DNA of 64,000 bases, from positions 62,001-126,000 of the forward strand of contig UQTW01000001.1 of NCBI GenBank assembly GCA_900544115.1, given 5' to 3'. The position numbers and the translations under genes were made by a program. Positions 40,776-48,843 of the stretch are shown here, in pieces; the stretch's first letter is position 1; each line of letters opens with the position of its first letter. The stretch is from an uncultured Collinsella sp. Its GTDB lineage: Bacteria > Actinomycetota > Coriobacteriia > Coriobacteriales > Coriobacteriaceae. Under the pieces are notes generated by a model that worked only from the letters and a program-made list of their open reading frames with translations, was not told the origin of the DNA and did not search any database.

Positions 40776-41753
40776 TTGAAGACTGTTCATGTTGCCGCTG
40801 GGATCATTCGCAAGGAAGGATCTGACGAGCTGCTTGCCGTGCAGCGCGGCTATGGCGACATGCAGGGACTTTGGGAGTTCCCCGGTGGCAAGCTCATGCG
40901 CGGCGAGACGCCCGAGGACGCCGTACGCCGCGAACTCATGGAGGAGCTGCAGGTCAAAGTCATCAACCTGCGTGATTTCTACACCGTTGAGTATGACTAC
41001 CCCGATTTTCATCTCTCCATGGAGTGCTACTACTGCTCGCTCGCCGATGAATCCGATGAACCTCAGAAGCACGACCGCCAGCTCGATATCCGCTGGATTC
41101 CGCGCACCTCGCTTGCCACGGTGGAATGGATGCCCGCCGACAAGGGGCTCATTGATGCCCTGATTGAGCTGAAGGAAGACCGGCTCGAGGCTAACGGCGC
41201 CGAGGCCACCGCGGCAGACGAATCTGCTACCAAGCCCAAACGTAAACCTAAGCGCCGCAGCAAAAAGCGCCCCAAGCCCGGCCTGCTGGACGGCATCGAC
41301 ACCTCGGACCTCTCCGCTGACGAGCGCGAACTGGTCCGCCGTCGCGCCACCATCAAAAAGTCCATGAAGGGCAACAAGCGTGCCAACACCAAGCCCGAGC
41401 TGCTCGTACGACAGTGTCTGCGCGCAGCGGGCCTTACGGGCTATCGCCTGGAGTGGAAGGTACCCGGCAAGCCCGACATCGCCTTTCCCGGGCGCAAGAT
41501 CGCCATCTTTGTCAACGGCTGTTTTTGGCATCGCTGCCCCAAGTGCAATCCGAGCCAGCCCAAGCGCAATGTTGAGTTTTGGGAGGCAAAGTTCCGTCGC
41601 AACGTCGAGCGCGACCGAGCAGCCATCAATGCACTTACCCAAATGGGCTGGACGCCCATCACCGTCTGGGAATGTGAGCTCAAGAAAGACCGCATCGATG
41701 CCACCATGGAAAAGGTCATCGAGCGGGTGCGCGCCGCAGAGCCGCAGCGCTAG
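40776..41753 (+). CDS. Nudix hydrolase fused to a Vsr-type DNA mismatch endonuclease
   Basis: 325 residues in two domains. Residues 1-140 are a MutT-like Nudix domain with a complete Nudix box at 38-60 (GKLMRGETPEDAVRRELMEE), the type that hydrolyses oxidised nucleotides such as 8-oxo-dGTP. A Lys/Arg-rich linker (about 150-180) follows. Residues about 195-322 are a very-short-patch repair endonuclease: MKGNKRANTKPELLVRQCL, GKPDIAFPGRKIAIFVNGCFWHRCPKC with catalytic Asp and His, and NVERDRAAINALTQMGWTPITVWECEL. The frame is open from 40263, but a TTG at 40776 after GAGAGGA starts MKTVHVAAGIIRKE, a proper Nudix beginning. No dcm-type methylase is adjacent. Both domains appear active, which is unusual as a fusion. 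Confidence 0.9.
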   Translation: MKTVHVAAGIIRKEGSDELLAVQRGYGDMQGLWEFPGGKLMRGETPEDAVRRELMEELQVKVINLRDFYTVEYDYPDFHLSMECYYCSLADESDEPQKHDRQLDIRWIPRTSLATVEWMPADKGLIDALIELKEDRLEANGAEATAADESATKPKRKPKRRSKKRPKPGLLDGIDTSDLSADERELVRRRATIKKSMKGNKRANTKPELLVRQCLRAAGLTGYRLEWKVPGKPDIAFPGRKIAIFVNGCFWHRCPKCNPSQPKRNVEFWEAKFRRNVERDRAAINALTQMGWTPITVWECELKKDRIDATMEKVIERVRAAEPQR

Positions 41754-42006
41754 GAACGAGCCGTCCACACGCCCCACACAGGCGAGCCACATCCGCGCCA
41801 CAAACCTTAGAAAGCCCTTAAGCTCAAACCTTTCAAGAGTGTTACTCGATAGCTTTGACCTGCGATTTCATCGCAACGTCAAACCTCATTAAGCTTTTCT
41901 TTAGCGCTTCTTTGCAGCAGCCGCGGCATAATACTGCCAACGCACGGGACCTAGCAGCAGACCCCGTGCGCAACCTTTTGGTGGACATCGAGGAGGCCGC
42001 ATAAGC

Positions 42007-42216
42007 ATGCATTCTTCCAATGACGCAGCACAGCAGCCATCCCTAAAACATGCAGACCTTTTCTCCTTCCCCCCGACACAGAGAAACGGCCTCCTCGACT
42101 CCCCCACCACAAAAACCAAGCGCTCAGCCGATCAGAGCCTCAACTTACGAGCATCCTTCGAGAAGCTCCAAGCATCCCTAGACAAGGCGTTCCCCGAACA
42201 GGCAAGAGCAATCTAA
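42007..42216 (+). CDS. Small ORF of unknown function
   Basis: 69 residues, hydrophilic, with no recognised family. A GGAGG lies ten bases before the ATG, a little far but usable, and it ends 25 bases before the AraC gene on the same strand. It could be a leader gene or chance. The gap before it (41754-42006) contains a hairpin GCACGGG / CCCGTGC (41942-41968) and the words GACCTGCGATTTCAT (41860), similar to the interior of the family 5 repeats. Confidence 0.35.
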   Translation: MHSSNDAAQQPSLKHADLFSFPPTQRNGLLDSPTTKTKRSADQSLNLRASFEKLQASLDKAFPEQARAI

Positions 42217-42241
42217 GCCCATCGCGCTTTATACTGATGCC

Positions 42242-43180
42242 ATGCGAAACATGGATCACATAGAATTGCACCGCGGAGGACGCGAGGAAGCGTTTCCCGA
42301 GACCGCCGAAGACTGGCCCTATATTGCCGAACGCGCAGAATTCGCTCGCTATCCGGGCAATTCCGTCCCCTGGCACTGGCATTCCGAAGTTGAGCTTTTC
42401 TACATGGAGCAGGGAGCGATCGACTATCGAACGCACGCGGCTCATGAGCACGTACGCTTTGAGGAAGGGTCCGCCGGCTTTATCAACGGCGGCGTTTTGC
42501 ACAGCACGCTGCAATCACCCAATTCGGCGCCAGCCATTCAAATGCTGCATATCTTTCAGCCGTCGATGCTCGGCGATCCCGCGGGGCGTCTCCAAAAGCG
42601 CTACATCAACCCATTGCTTCAATGTCGAGGCGTCGATGTGCTCAAATGGTCGCCCACCAATCCCGACGATATGCCCTTTATCGATTTGCTAAAGAGCTCC
42701 TTTAGCCACGACCTTCAACGGCCGCAGAACGAGATGGCGCTTCGAAATAGTTTGTCAGAGCTCTGGATTCAGATTAACGCCAAGACCGAACCGCTCTTTT
42801 CTTCCGACGGCGCCTCTTGGATGACCAGCCGCGACGTACAGTTCAAGGCAATCCTGGACTTTATCCGCGCAAACTATGCAGCCGCTATAGATGTGCCCCA
42901 GATGGCATCTGCAGCCGGCGTAAGCGAAAGAGAGTGTTACCGCATTATCGAAACTTGTGCAGGAACGACCCCGGCGGCATATCTACGCGCATACCGCATA
43001 AACCGTGCTTGCGAACTTTTGGCACACACCACGCGAACGGTACAGACAGTCGCGCGCCAATGCGGATTTATAACAGCAAGCCATCTTGGCCAGGTATTTA
43101 AAGAACAAATGGGGTGCACTCCTTCGAGCTATCGAGCAGCGAGGCAGAATCTCGATAGCACCAGGCAGAAATCCCGCTAG
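42242..43180 (+). CDS. AraC-family transcriptional regulator with cupin domain
   Basis: 312 residues. The N-terminal cupin sensor includes the PWHWHSEVELFYMEQG motif (about 39-54) and FINGGVLHS. The C-terminal AraC domain (about 205-300) has two helix-turn-helix units, including PQMASAAGVSERECYRIIET and TVARQCGFITASHLGQVFKEQMGCTPSSYR. A TATACT box (42230-42235) ends seven bases before the ATG and no ribosome binding site is visible, so the mRNA may be leaderless. The likely target is a neighbouring or unlinked sugar gene; not determinable. Confidence 0.9.
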   Translation: MRNMDHIELHRGGREEAFPETAEDWPYIAERAEFARYPGNSVPWHWHSEVELFYMEQGAIDYRTHAAHEHVRFEEGSAGFINGGVLHSTLQSPNSAPAIQMLHIFQPSMLGDPAGRLQKRYINPLLQCRGVDVLKWSPTNPDDMPFIDLLKSSFSHDLQRPQNEMALRNSLSELWIQINAKTEPLFSSDGASWMTSRDVQFKAILDFIRANYAAAIDVPQMASAAGVSERECYRIIETCAGTTPAAYLRAYRINRACELLAHTTRTVQTVARQCGFITASHLGQVFKEQMGCTPSSYRAARQNLDSTRQKSR

Positions 43181-43236
43181 CCCTTCTTCTGTCACTGCAT
43201 CAAACTTGCAGGCAAACAACAGAGAGGAGCAATCAT

Positions 43237-43860
43237 ATGAAGCACTTTGACCATATCGTATTTGACGTTGATGGGACATTGGCAGATACAAAAGAAAGCG
43301 TTCTGTCATCGCTTGTCCAGATTGTCCAAGAAGAGACCAGCAAAACGCTTCCCCGACACGAGCTTGACTTTGCCCTCGGCATACCCGGCAAGGATGCCCT
43401 TGAGAAACTTGGGATCTACTCGCAGGCAACGTTGGATCGCTGGTGCCAAGTTGCCGCCAGCTTTAAAAGCACCATCAGCGTGTTTCCAGGTTTGCTTGAA
43501 GTCATCGCAACGCTCGCCGATAGCGGCTGCAAACTTGGCATCGTCTCCTCACGTGCGCGCGACGAATACGCAAAAGAAATTGCACCCCTTGGTTTCGATA
43601 AGTATTTTGAGCACATCATCCTTGTCGAAGACACAACCGAACATAAACCCGCACCCGCACCCATGCTCGAATATCTCCGACGTGCGGGCGCGAATCCTGG
43701 CAACGTCGTCTACGTTGGCGACACCGTCTACGACGAACAATGCGCAACTTCAGCAGGGGTCAGTTTTGCCCGAGCAGCATGGGGATCACACCAAGATATC
43801 CCAAACGCCACCTACAACCTCAAAACCCCCAACGACCTACTAACCCTAACAACCAAATAA
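43237..43860 (+). CDS. HAD-superfamily hydrolase, phosphoglycolate phosphatase-like
   Basis: 207 residues. Motif I FDVDGTLADT has the nucleophile Asp10 and Asp12; an alpha-helical cap follows (about 18-80); motif II is IVSSRAR; Lys in EHKPAPAPML; and motif IV YVGDTVYDEQCA. This is the Gph/PgmB-like branch that dephosphorylates small sugar phosphates. ATG 43237 follows AGAGAGGAG. It lies 56 bases after the AraC gene and may be co-transcribed, which suggests the AraC protein controls sugar phosphate handling. Confidence 0.9.
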   Translation: MKHFDHIVFDVDGTLADTKESVLSSLVQIVQEETSKTLPRHELDFALGIPGKDALEKLGIYSQATLDRWCQVAASFKSTISVFPGLLEVIATLADSGCKLGIVSSRARDEYAKEIAPLGFDKYFEHIILVEDTTEHKPAPAPMLEYLRRAGANPGNVVYVGDTVYDEQCATSAGVSFARAAWGSHQDIPNATYNLKTPNDLLTLTTK

Positions 43861-43904
43861 CCCACGCGTCCCACCCTTTCAGCCCCAACACCACAAGGGC
43901 GATT

Positions 43905-43960
43905 GAGCAGGACGGTTTGGGCGGGTCCCCGTACTTAGTTTCCAAAATCATTCCGCAGCG
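43905..43960 (+). repeat. Decayed half copy of the family 1 repeat
   Basis: GGGCGGGTCCCCGTACTTAG followed by TTTCC, CATTCCGCAG and CGCGAAGGCTTCTT resembles the left half of the intact copy at 44025 but has no right arm. The flanking word CACAAGGGCGA is duplicated before both copies (43892 and 43993), pointing to a tandem duplication followed by loss. Confidence 0.55.
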
Positions 43961-44024
43961 CGAAGGCTTCTTATTATTTTCAGACCTAACGCCACAAGGG
44001 CGACGACCTCGAGTAGGTCAACCT

Positions 44025-44190
44025 GGGAGGGACGAGGGCTTAGTCCCCCAATCTTTCCGCAGGGAGCAAAAAGCCTCGCCGCACGAAGTGCGCAGCGAGG
44101 CTTTTTGCATGCCCGAGGACGATTGGGGAACTAAGCCCTCGTCCCTCCCCGGGATATGTAGCGAGTCAGAGTACCCTTGCTGTTACTCTG
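44025..44190 (+). repeat. Family 1 nested inverted repeat after the aldolase gene
   Basis: Arms 44025-44053 and 44121-44149 (29 bases, one mismatch) enclose TTTCCGCA and CGAGGAC, a GGG / CCC step, and a long stem with a CACGAAGTG cap. A separate hairpin, CAGAGTA (44167-44173) / TACTCTG (44184-44190), contains the TAA of the aldolase gene. Orientation antisense to that gene. Confidence 0.85.
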
Positions 44191-45040
44191 CCTTGCCCAC
44201 GGAGTTGAGGTTGGTCATGCGGATCTTAACCAGCTCGGTGATCTCACGCATGCCCTCCTTGGCCGGCTTCTTGGGGTCGAAGCAGGCAGGGTTCTCGGCC
44301 ATGTAGGCCATGAAGCCCTTGGTGTAGGCCTGACGCAGCTCGGTGGCGTAGTTGACCTTGCAGATGCCGTTCTTCACAGCCTCGGCAACCTGCTCATCGG
44401 GCACACCGGAGGTGCCGTGCAGAACCAACGGCACGTCGACGGCGTCGCGAATGGCCTTGACCACGGACTGCTCGATGTGAGGATCGCTCGTGTACACACC
44501 GTGGCTGGTGCCAACGCCAATTGCGAGGGAGGTGCAGCCGGTGCGCTCGACGAACTCCTTGGCCTCGGCAGGATCGGTGTAGGGGCTCTCGCCCTCAACC
44601 GCGGGACCGTCGTCCTCCTTGCCGCCAACCTTACCGAGCTCGGCCTCGACAGGCACGCCCATGGCGCGGCCAGCGTCGGCGACGGACTTGGTCAGGGCGA
44701 TGTTGTCCTCGAAGGACTCGTGCGAGCCGTCGATCATGACGGAGGTGTAGCCCGTGCGGAAAGCCTGCATGCAGCGGTCATAGCCATCACCGTGGTCGAG
44801 GTGCAGGGCGACGGGCACGGAAGCGCGCTCGGCAGCGGCCTTGACCATGCCGTAGAAGTAATCCAGGCCAGCGGTCTTAATGGTGCCCGGGGTGGTCTGC
44901 ATGATGACGGGGGACTTGGTCTCCTCGGCAGCGGCCAGAACGGCCATAACAAACTCGAGGTTCTCGACGTTGAACGCGCCGACGGCGTAGTGGCCGGCCT
45001 GAGCGTCCTTGAGCATCTTTTCGGTGGTAACAAGTGCCAT
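44183..45040 (-). CDS. fba: Class II fructose-bisphosphate aldolase (or ketose-bisphosphate aldolase)
   Basis: Zinc aldolase splitting fructose 1,6-bisphosphate into triose phosphates. 285 residues, the length of Bacillus FbaA and of GatY/KbaY-type enzymes. Asp82 and His83 in ALHLDHGDGYDRC, the zinc ligands in EAELGKVGG and HGTSGVPDEQ, and NYATELR are present. The frame is open to 45223, but the ATG at 45040 after GAGGAG starts MALVTTEKMLKDA. A divergent DeoR gene shares its upstream region, which is typical of tagatose or other inducible sugar aldolases, so a specialised substrate is possible. Confidence 0.92.
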   Translation of the reverse strand: MALVTTEKMLKDAQAGHYAVGAFNVENLEFVMAVLAAAEETKSPVIMQTTPGTIKTAGLDYFYGMVKAAAERASVPVALHLDHGDGYDRCMQAFRTGYTSVMIDGSHESFEDNIALTKSVADAGRAMGVPVEAELGKVGGKEDDGPAVEGESPYTDPAEAKEFVERTGCTSLAIGVGTSHGVYTSDPHIEQSVVKAIRDAVDVPLVLHGTSGVPDEQVAEAVKNGICKVNYATELRQAYTKGFMAYMAENPACFDPKKPAKEGMREITELVKIRMTNLNSVGKAE

Positions 45041-45193
45041 GAGCGTTTGCTCCTCTCCCTCGCCCGCATCTGGACATCGGGCGTACGTGTCCGCAAGGCG
45101 TTTTACCTTGCGTTTTGCTGGGCCCATTGTATGAAAATCACATCTGTCGCATGTACGAGATATCGCCGGCACGCAGGCCAAAACGCTCGTTTT

Positions 45194-45331
45194 TGAAAAG
45201 CAAACGGAAGGGAATCGGACCAAATCCCCCTATCCGATATCCCAGTTTTCGAGCGAATCACCTTTCTTTTGTAGAAAAGATAAGTAATCGAAAGGCGTTT
45301 TCTTGCTAGAAAAGAAAATGAACGAAAATGG
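45194..45331. promoter_or_regulatory. Repeated GAAAAG...CGAAA sites between the aldolase and deoR
   Basis: AGAAAAGATAAGTAATCGAA (from 45273), AGAAAAGAAAATGAACGAAA (from 45308), TGAAAAGCAAACGGAAGG (from 45194) and, on the opposite strand, AAAGAAAGGTGATTCG...CGAAAA (45243-45270) share GAAAAG followed about 9 bases later by CG(A/G)AA. Clustered direct repeats between a DeoR gene and its divergent target are typical DeoR operators. Confidence 0.5.
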
Positions 45332-45375
45332 TTTCAACATAATTCCTGCAAATTTAGGTTGAGGATGGAGCAGCT

Positions 45376-46179
45376 ATGGCCCACGCAACAACACGAGCTT
45401 TCGCCGACGAACGACGTGCCGCCATCATGGAAATGCTCGAGCATAACGCCTCCGTGCAGGTGGCAGAAATCGCCCAGACCTTTGGCGTTTCCTCCGTCAC
45501 TGCCCGCGCCGACCTGGACGCGCTCGCCGAGTCCGGTAAGCTACGCCGCACGCATGGCGGCGCCGTGTCGCTCCACAAACGCCTAACGGTCTCCACGCAG
45601 GATCGGCGCATCAACGTCAACGTCGCCGCCAAGCAGGCCATCGCTCAAAGCGCCATTGAACTCGTCAGCGACGGCGACACGTTGCTCGTCGACTCCGGCA
45701 CCACGGCACTCGAGTTCGTCCGCCTGCTCGATCAGCGCGACGGCATCACCGTCATTACGGCCGATATCACCATCGCCGATTACATCGACGAGAGCATGCC
45801 CTCGGTCGATGTCGTCATGCTGGGCGGGGCACTGCGCAAAGGTCATCGCTATCTGTACGGCCCACTTACCATGCAGGCGCTCCAAATGGTCCACGCCGAT
45901 CTTGCCGTCATGTGCCCTGGCGCTTTTGTTCCCGGCTGCGGCTTTACCACCGACTTTCCCCAGATGGCCGAAACCAAAACGACCATGATCGGCGCCGCCC
46001 GTCAAAGCGTGGCCCTCATGGACGCCAGCAAGGTTAACGGACGTGGCATGTACCGCTTTGCCGAGCTCGTCGATGTCAACGCCATCGTCATGGACCGCGA
46101 CCCCGACGATGCCGTTGCCACCTCTATCGCCGAAATCGCCGACAACACCCGCCCCAACCTCATCGTCGCCAGCGCGTAA
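45376..46179 (+). CDS. DeoR-family transcriptional regulator
   Basis: 267 residues. N-terminal DeoR helix-turn-helix RRAAIMEMLEHNASVQVAEIAQTFGVSSVTARADLDALAESGKLRRTHGGAV, split as helices about 15-60. The C-terminal DeoRC sensor domain has SDGDTLLVDSGTTALE, ITVITADITIADYI and VMLGGALRKGHRYLYGP. Such repressors sense phosphorylated sugars and usually control sugar catabolism. It is divergent from the class II aldolase, with repeated sites in between, so it probably controls that gene. ATG 45376; convergent with the flavodiiron gene across a terminator. Confidence 0.93.
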   Translation: MAHATTRAFADERRAAIMEMLEHNASVQVAEIAQTFGVSSVTARADLDALAESGKLRRTHGGAVSLHKRLTVSTQDRRINVNVAAKQAIAQSAIELVSDGDTLLVDSGTTALEFVRLLDQRDGITVITADITIADYIDESMPSVDVVMLGGALRKGHRYLYGPLTMQALQMVHADLAVMCPGAFVPGCGFTTDFPQMAETKTTMIGAARQSVALMDASKVNGRGMYRFAELVDVNAIVMDRDPDDAVATSIAEIADNTRPNLIVASA

Positions 46180-46183
46180 ACAA

Positions 46184-46218
46184 AAACCACCACAAAGGTG
46201 TCCCCTTTGTGGTGGTTT
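46184..46218. terminator. Bidirectional terminator between deoR and the flavodiiron gene
   Basis: AAACCACCACAAAGG (46184-46198) pairs perfectly with CCTTTGTGGTGGTTT (46204-46218). A-tract on one side and T-tract on the other serve both convergent genes. Confidence 0.85.
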
Positions 46219-46240
46219 GCGCGTCAAAAGTGAAGTATTG

Positions 46241-47401
46241 CTACTTGGAAAGCTCGTCGGCGAGGGCCTCGATCTGAGCGCGCGAGGCGTCGTTGAGCGA
46301 GCCCAGGACGGTCACCTTGTTCTGCGCCAGGGTGATGTCCTTCATGCCCACGAGCTCCTTGGTCATAACCTTGGCAGCGACGGGCGCCCAGGAGCCGGCC
46401 TCGACGAGCGCCACCGTACGGTTCTGGTAGGCGTGCTCGGCAAGCGTGTGGATAAAAGTGCTCATGAACGGGAAGATCTCGCCCTGATAGGTGATGGAGG
46501 CGAGCACCAGGCGGTCGTAACGGAACGCGTCCTCAACGGCCTCGGCCATATCGTCGCGAGCCAGGTCAAAGACGGAAACCTTCTGGCCGCGAGCCTCGAG
46601 CGCAGATGCGAGCTCCTCAACGGCAGCCTTCAGATGGCCGTACACGCTCGCGTAGGCAATCGTGATGCCCTCGTCCTCGGGCTGATAGCTCGACCAGGTG
46701 TTGTAGGTGTCGAGGTAATAGCCCAGGTTCTCGGTCAGCACGGGGCCGTGGAGCGGGCAGATGATCTGGATGTCCAGATTGGCGGCCTTCTTGAGCACGG
46801 CCTGCACAAACTTGCCGAACTTGCCGACGATGCCAAAGTAATAACGGCGCGCCTCGCAGGCCCACCCTTCCGGATCCTCGATGTCGTTGGCGCCGAACTT
46901 GCCAAAGCCGTCGGCACTAAAGAGCACCTTGTCGGTGGCCTCGTAGGAGAACAGCACCTCGGGCCAGTGCACGTTGGGGGCGCCGACAAAGGTTAGGCTG
47001 TGGCCGCCCAAATCGAGCACGTCACCCTCCTTGACAACCATCTTGCGCTCGGGGAAGTCGGTGTCAAAGTAGTTAACCATCATGCGGAAGGCGCCCATGC
47101 TTGCCACAATCTGTGCCTGGGGATAGCGCTCCATAAAGGCGGCGATGCCGGCGGAGTGATCGGGCTCCATGTGATGGATGACCAGGTAGTCGGGCGTGCG
47201 ACCGTCGAGCACGGCCTCGATGTTGCCGAGCCACTCGTCAACAAAACCGCCGTCGACTGAATCGGCGACAGCGATCTTTTCGCCCAAGATAACGTAGCTG
47301 TTGTATGCCATACCATTCTCGGACACATCGTACTGGCCCTCGAACAGGTCAATGTCGTGATCGTCGACGCCAACGTAGCGGATATCCTTGGTGATCTCCA
47401 T
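46241..47401 (-). CDS. Flavodiiron protein (FprA family, O2/NO reductase)
   Basis: 386 residues. The N-terminal metallo-beta-lactamase-like domain binds the diiron centre: HHMEPDHSAG (His77, Glu79, Asp81, His82) and NVHWPEVL, with a further His in CPLHGPVL. The C-terminal flavodoxin domain (from about 250, ITIAYASVYGHLK) binds FMN. Flavodiiron proteins reduce oxygen or nitric oxide in anaerobes, protecting oxygen-sensitive enzymes such as the glycyl-radical enzyme encoded here. ATG 47401 follows GGAGG; the frame upstream to 47458 is ignored. No rubredoxin is fused or adjacent. Confidence 0.93.
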   Translation of the reverse strand: MEITKDIRYVGVDDHDIDLFEGQYDVSENGMAYNSYVILGEKIAVADSVDGGFVDEWLGNIEAVLDGRTPDYLVIHHMEPDHSAGIAAFMERYPQAQIVASMGAFRMMVNYFDTDFPERKMVVKEGDVLDLGGHSLTFVGAPNVHWPEVLFSYEATDKVLFSADGFGKFGANDIEDPEGWACEARRYYFGIVGKFGKFVQAVLKKAANLDIQIICPLHGPVLTENLGYYLDTYNTWSSYQPEDEGITIAYASVYGHLKAAVEELASALEARGQKVSVFDLARDDMAEAVEDAFRYDRLVLASITYQGEIFPFMSTFIHTLAEHAYQNRTVALVEAGSWAPVAAKVMTKELVGMKDITLAQNKVTVLGSLNDASRAQIEALADELSK

Positions 47402-47530
47402 CAGGCAAAGCCTCCTAGATAGACAAAAGAGCCCGTCTATCATAGCACTCGGCTGCATCCCAACAGCTATCTGCCGGCATCCTTACCGATTGTTATTGAA
47501 ATGCAATAAATCGCCGTTTATCAGCACAAA

Positions 47531-48562
47531 CTATGCGCGCGGTATCGCCGTGCTATGTCGAATGATGAGTTGTCCGGGAATACGAATGGCAACGGTTTTG
47601 CCCGCCGTATCCGCCTCGGGAACCGCATGCTCGAATACCTCGCGTCCGCGCTGATGTAGATCGAACCGCACGGTCGTGAGCTCGTTATGCGCGACAAAAT
47701 CATCGAGCGAATCGTCGACGCCCACCACGCTCACGTCCTCGGGCACGCGCAGGCCGCTATCGCGCAGCGCTGCAATAGCGCCGTTTGCCATCTGGTCGTT
47801 TGCCGCGTAAATCGCCGTCATGGCGCGGTCATGCTCGGCCAGGTACCTGCCGGCCTCGTAACCGCTGTTAGCAGACCAGTCGCCCTCGAGCGGTTCTGCC
47901 GGCGCGATGTGTTTACGCTCGAGCGCATCCTGCCAACCGGCGCGACGAAATTGCTCGTCGACCGAGAACGACGGGCCGCCAATATAGCGAATTTGCTCGT
48001 GCCCCAGCTCAAACAGGTGGTCCATGAGCAGCAGCGAGCAGCCGTAATGATCGGAATCGACTGTGGTCACGCGCGGATGCGCATACATGGTAACGATGAC
48101 CGTGCCAATGCCCGGCAGTGGATCAAACGTCTCAAAATCGGGCGCCATACGGCTCATGCCGATAATGATGCCGTCCACGGGCAGCGCAGCCATACGACGC
48201 GTTGCCTCGGCAAGCGAGAATTCCTCGGTCTTGGACATCTCGACCAGCGTGATGGCGCAATTATGCTCGCGAGCAGCGCTGGCGATGCCGTCGATCATTG
48301 AGAGGTTGCCAAACTTGGTGACATCGTTGATGCAAAGGCCGACCGAATGGTAGCGGCCGTCGCGCAGCGAGCGACCGGCATAACTCGGACGAAAGCCGAG
48401 CTCTTGCATGGCGGCTTGCACGCGCTGGCGCGTCTGCTCGTTAACGTTGGGTAAGCCGTTGGCAACGCGCGAAACCGTCTGCTGCGAAACGCCAGCAGCG
48501 CGGGCGACGTCGGCCATGGAGACCGGACGCGTACCTGTATCGTTGGACGGGCGCCTTGCCAC
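47531..48562 (-). CDS. LacI-family repressor, probable GalR
   Basis: 343 residues. N-terminal LacI helix-turn-helix SMADVARAAGVSQQTVSRVANGLPNVNEQTR (about 15-45) with the hinge helix LGFRPSYAGRSL, then a periplasmic-binding-protein-like sensor domain (from about 70). The frame begins with GTG at 48562 after AAGGTGA. It is divergent from galK, and three copies of GAGTACGTTAAC lie between them, a central-CG site typical of LacI proteins, so it very likely represses galK-galT and itself in the absence of galactose. Confidence 0.93.
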   Translation of the reverse strand: MARRPSNDTGTRPVSMADVARAAGVSQQTVSRVANGLPNVNEQTRQRVQAAMQELGFRPSYAGRSLRDGRYHSVGLCINDVTKFGNLSMIDGIASAAREHNCAITLVEMSKTEEFSLAEATRRMAALPVDGIIIGMSRMAPDFETFDPLPGIGTVIVTMYAHPRVTTVDSDHYGCSLLLMDHLFELGHEQIRYIGGPSFSVDEQFRRAGWQDALERKHIAPAEPLEGDWSANSGYEAGRYLAEHDRAMTAIYAANDQMANGAIAALRDSGLRVPEDVSVVGVDDSLDDFVAHNELTTVRFDLHQRGREVFEHAVPEADTAGKTVAIRIPGQLIIRHSTAIPRA

Positions 48563-48656
48563 AGGATCACCTTCACCCTTGCGAGATCTGAATAGCGTGC
48601 ATGCCGGCCCGGGCAGAAATACACCCCGCGCCGAGGCCCGCTATCGTCGGACGCAT

Positions 48657-48668
48657 GTTAACGTACTC
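48657..48668. promoter_or_regulatory. Candidate GalR operator 1
   Basis: GTTAACGTACTC, exact match to the two other sites at 48780 and 48844 (opposite and same orientation). It lies 95 bases upstream of the repressor start, placed for autoregulation. Confidence 0.7.
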
Positions 48669-48779
48669 TACTTTTTCTATCTGCATCTCTTCTGCTTTAT
48701 AAGTCCATACGGCAGTACCGTTCACGGCTGAATTTCTACCGATTACCAGATTCTCAAAAAGTGACAAGCGTTGTGTTAT

Positions 48780-48791
48780 GAGTACGTTAAC
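48780..48791. promoter_or_regulatory. Candidate GalR operator 2
   Basis: GAGTACGTTAAC, the inverse of sites 1 and 3. The central CG flanked by partly symmetric arms is typical of LacI-family operators. It is 53 bases from site 3 (end to start). Confidence 0.7.
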
Positions 48792-48843
48792 ATAGCCCGT
48801 AACGTGCGGCATCGTAGATGCTGAGTTCACGTCGCTTCAGATT

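Noticed and set aside
3196..44149. CRISPR array or insertion-sequence ends as an explanation of the dispersed repeats
   Set aside because: Copies are singly dispersed, not regularly spaced, have no transposase, and their arms differ from each other.
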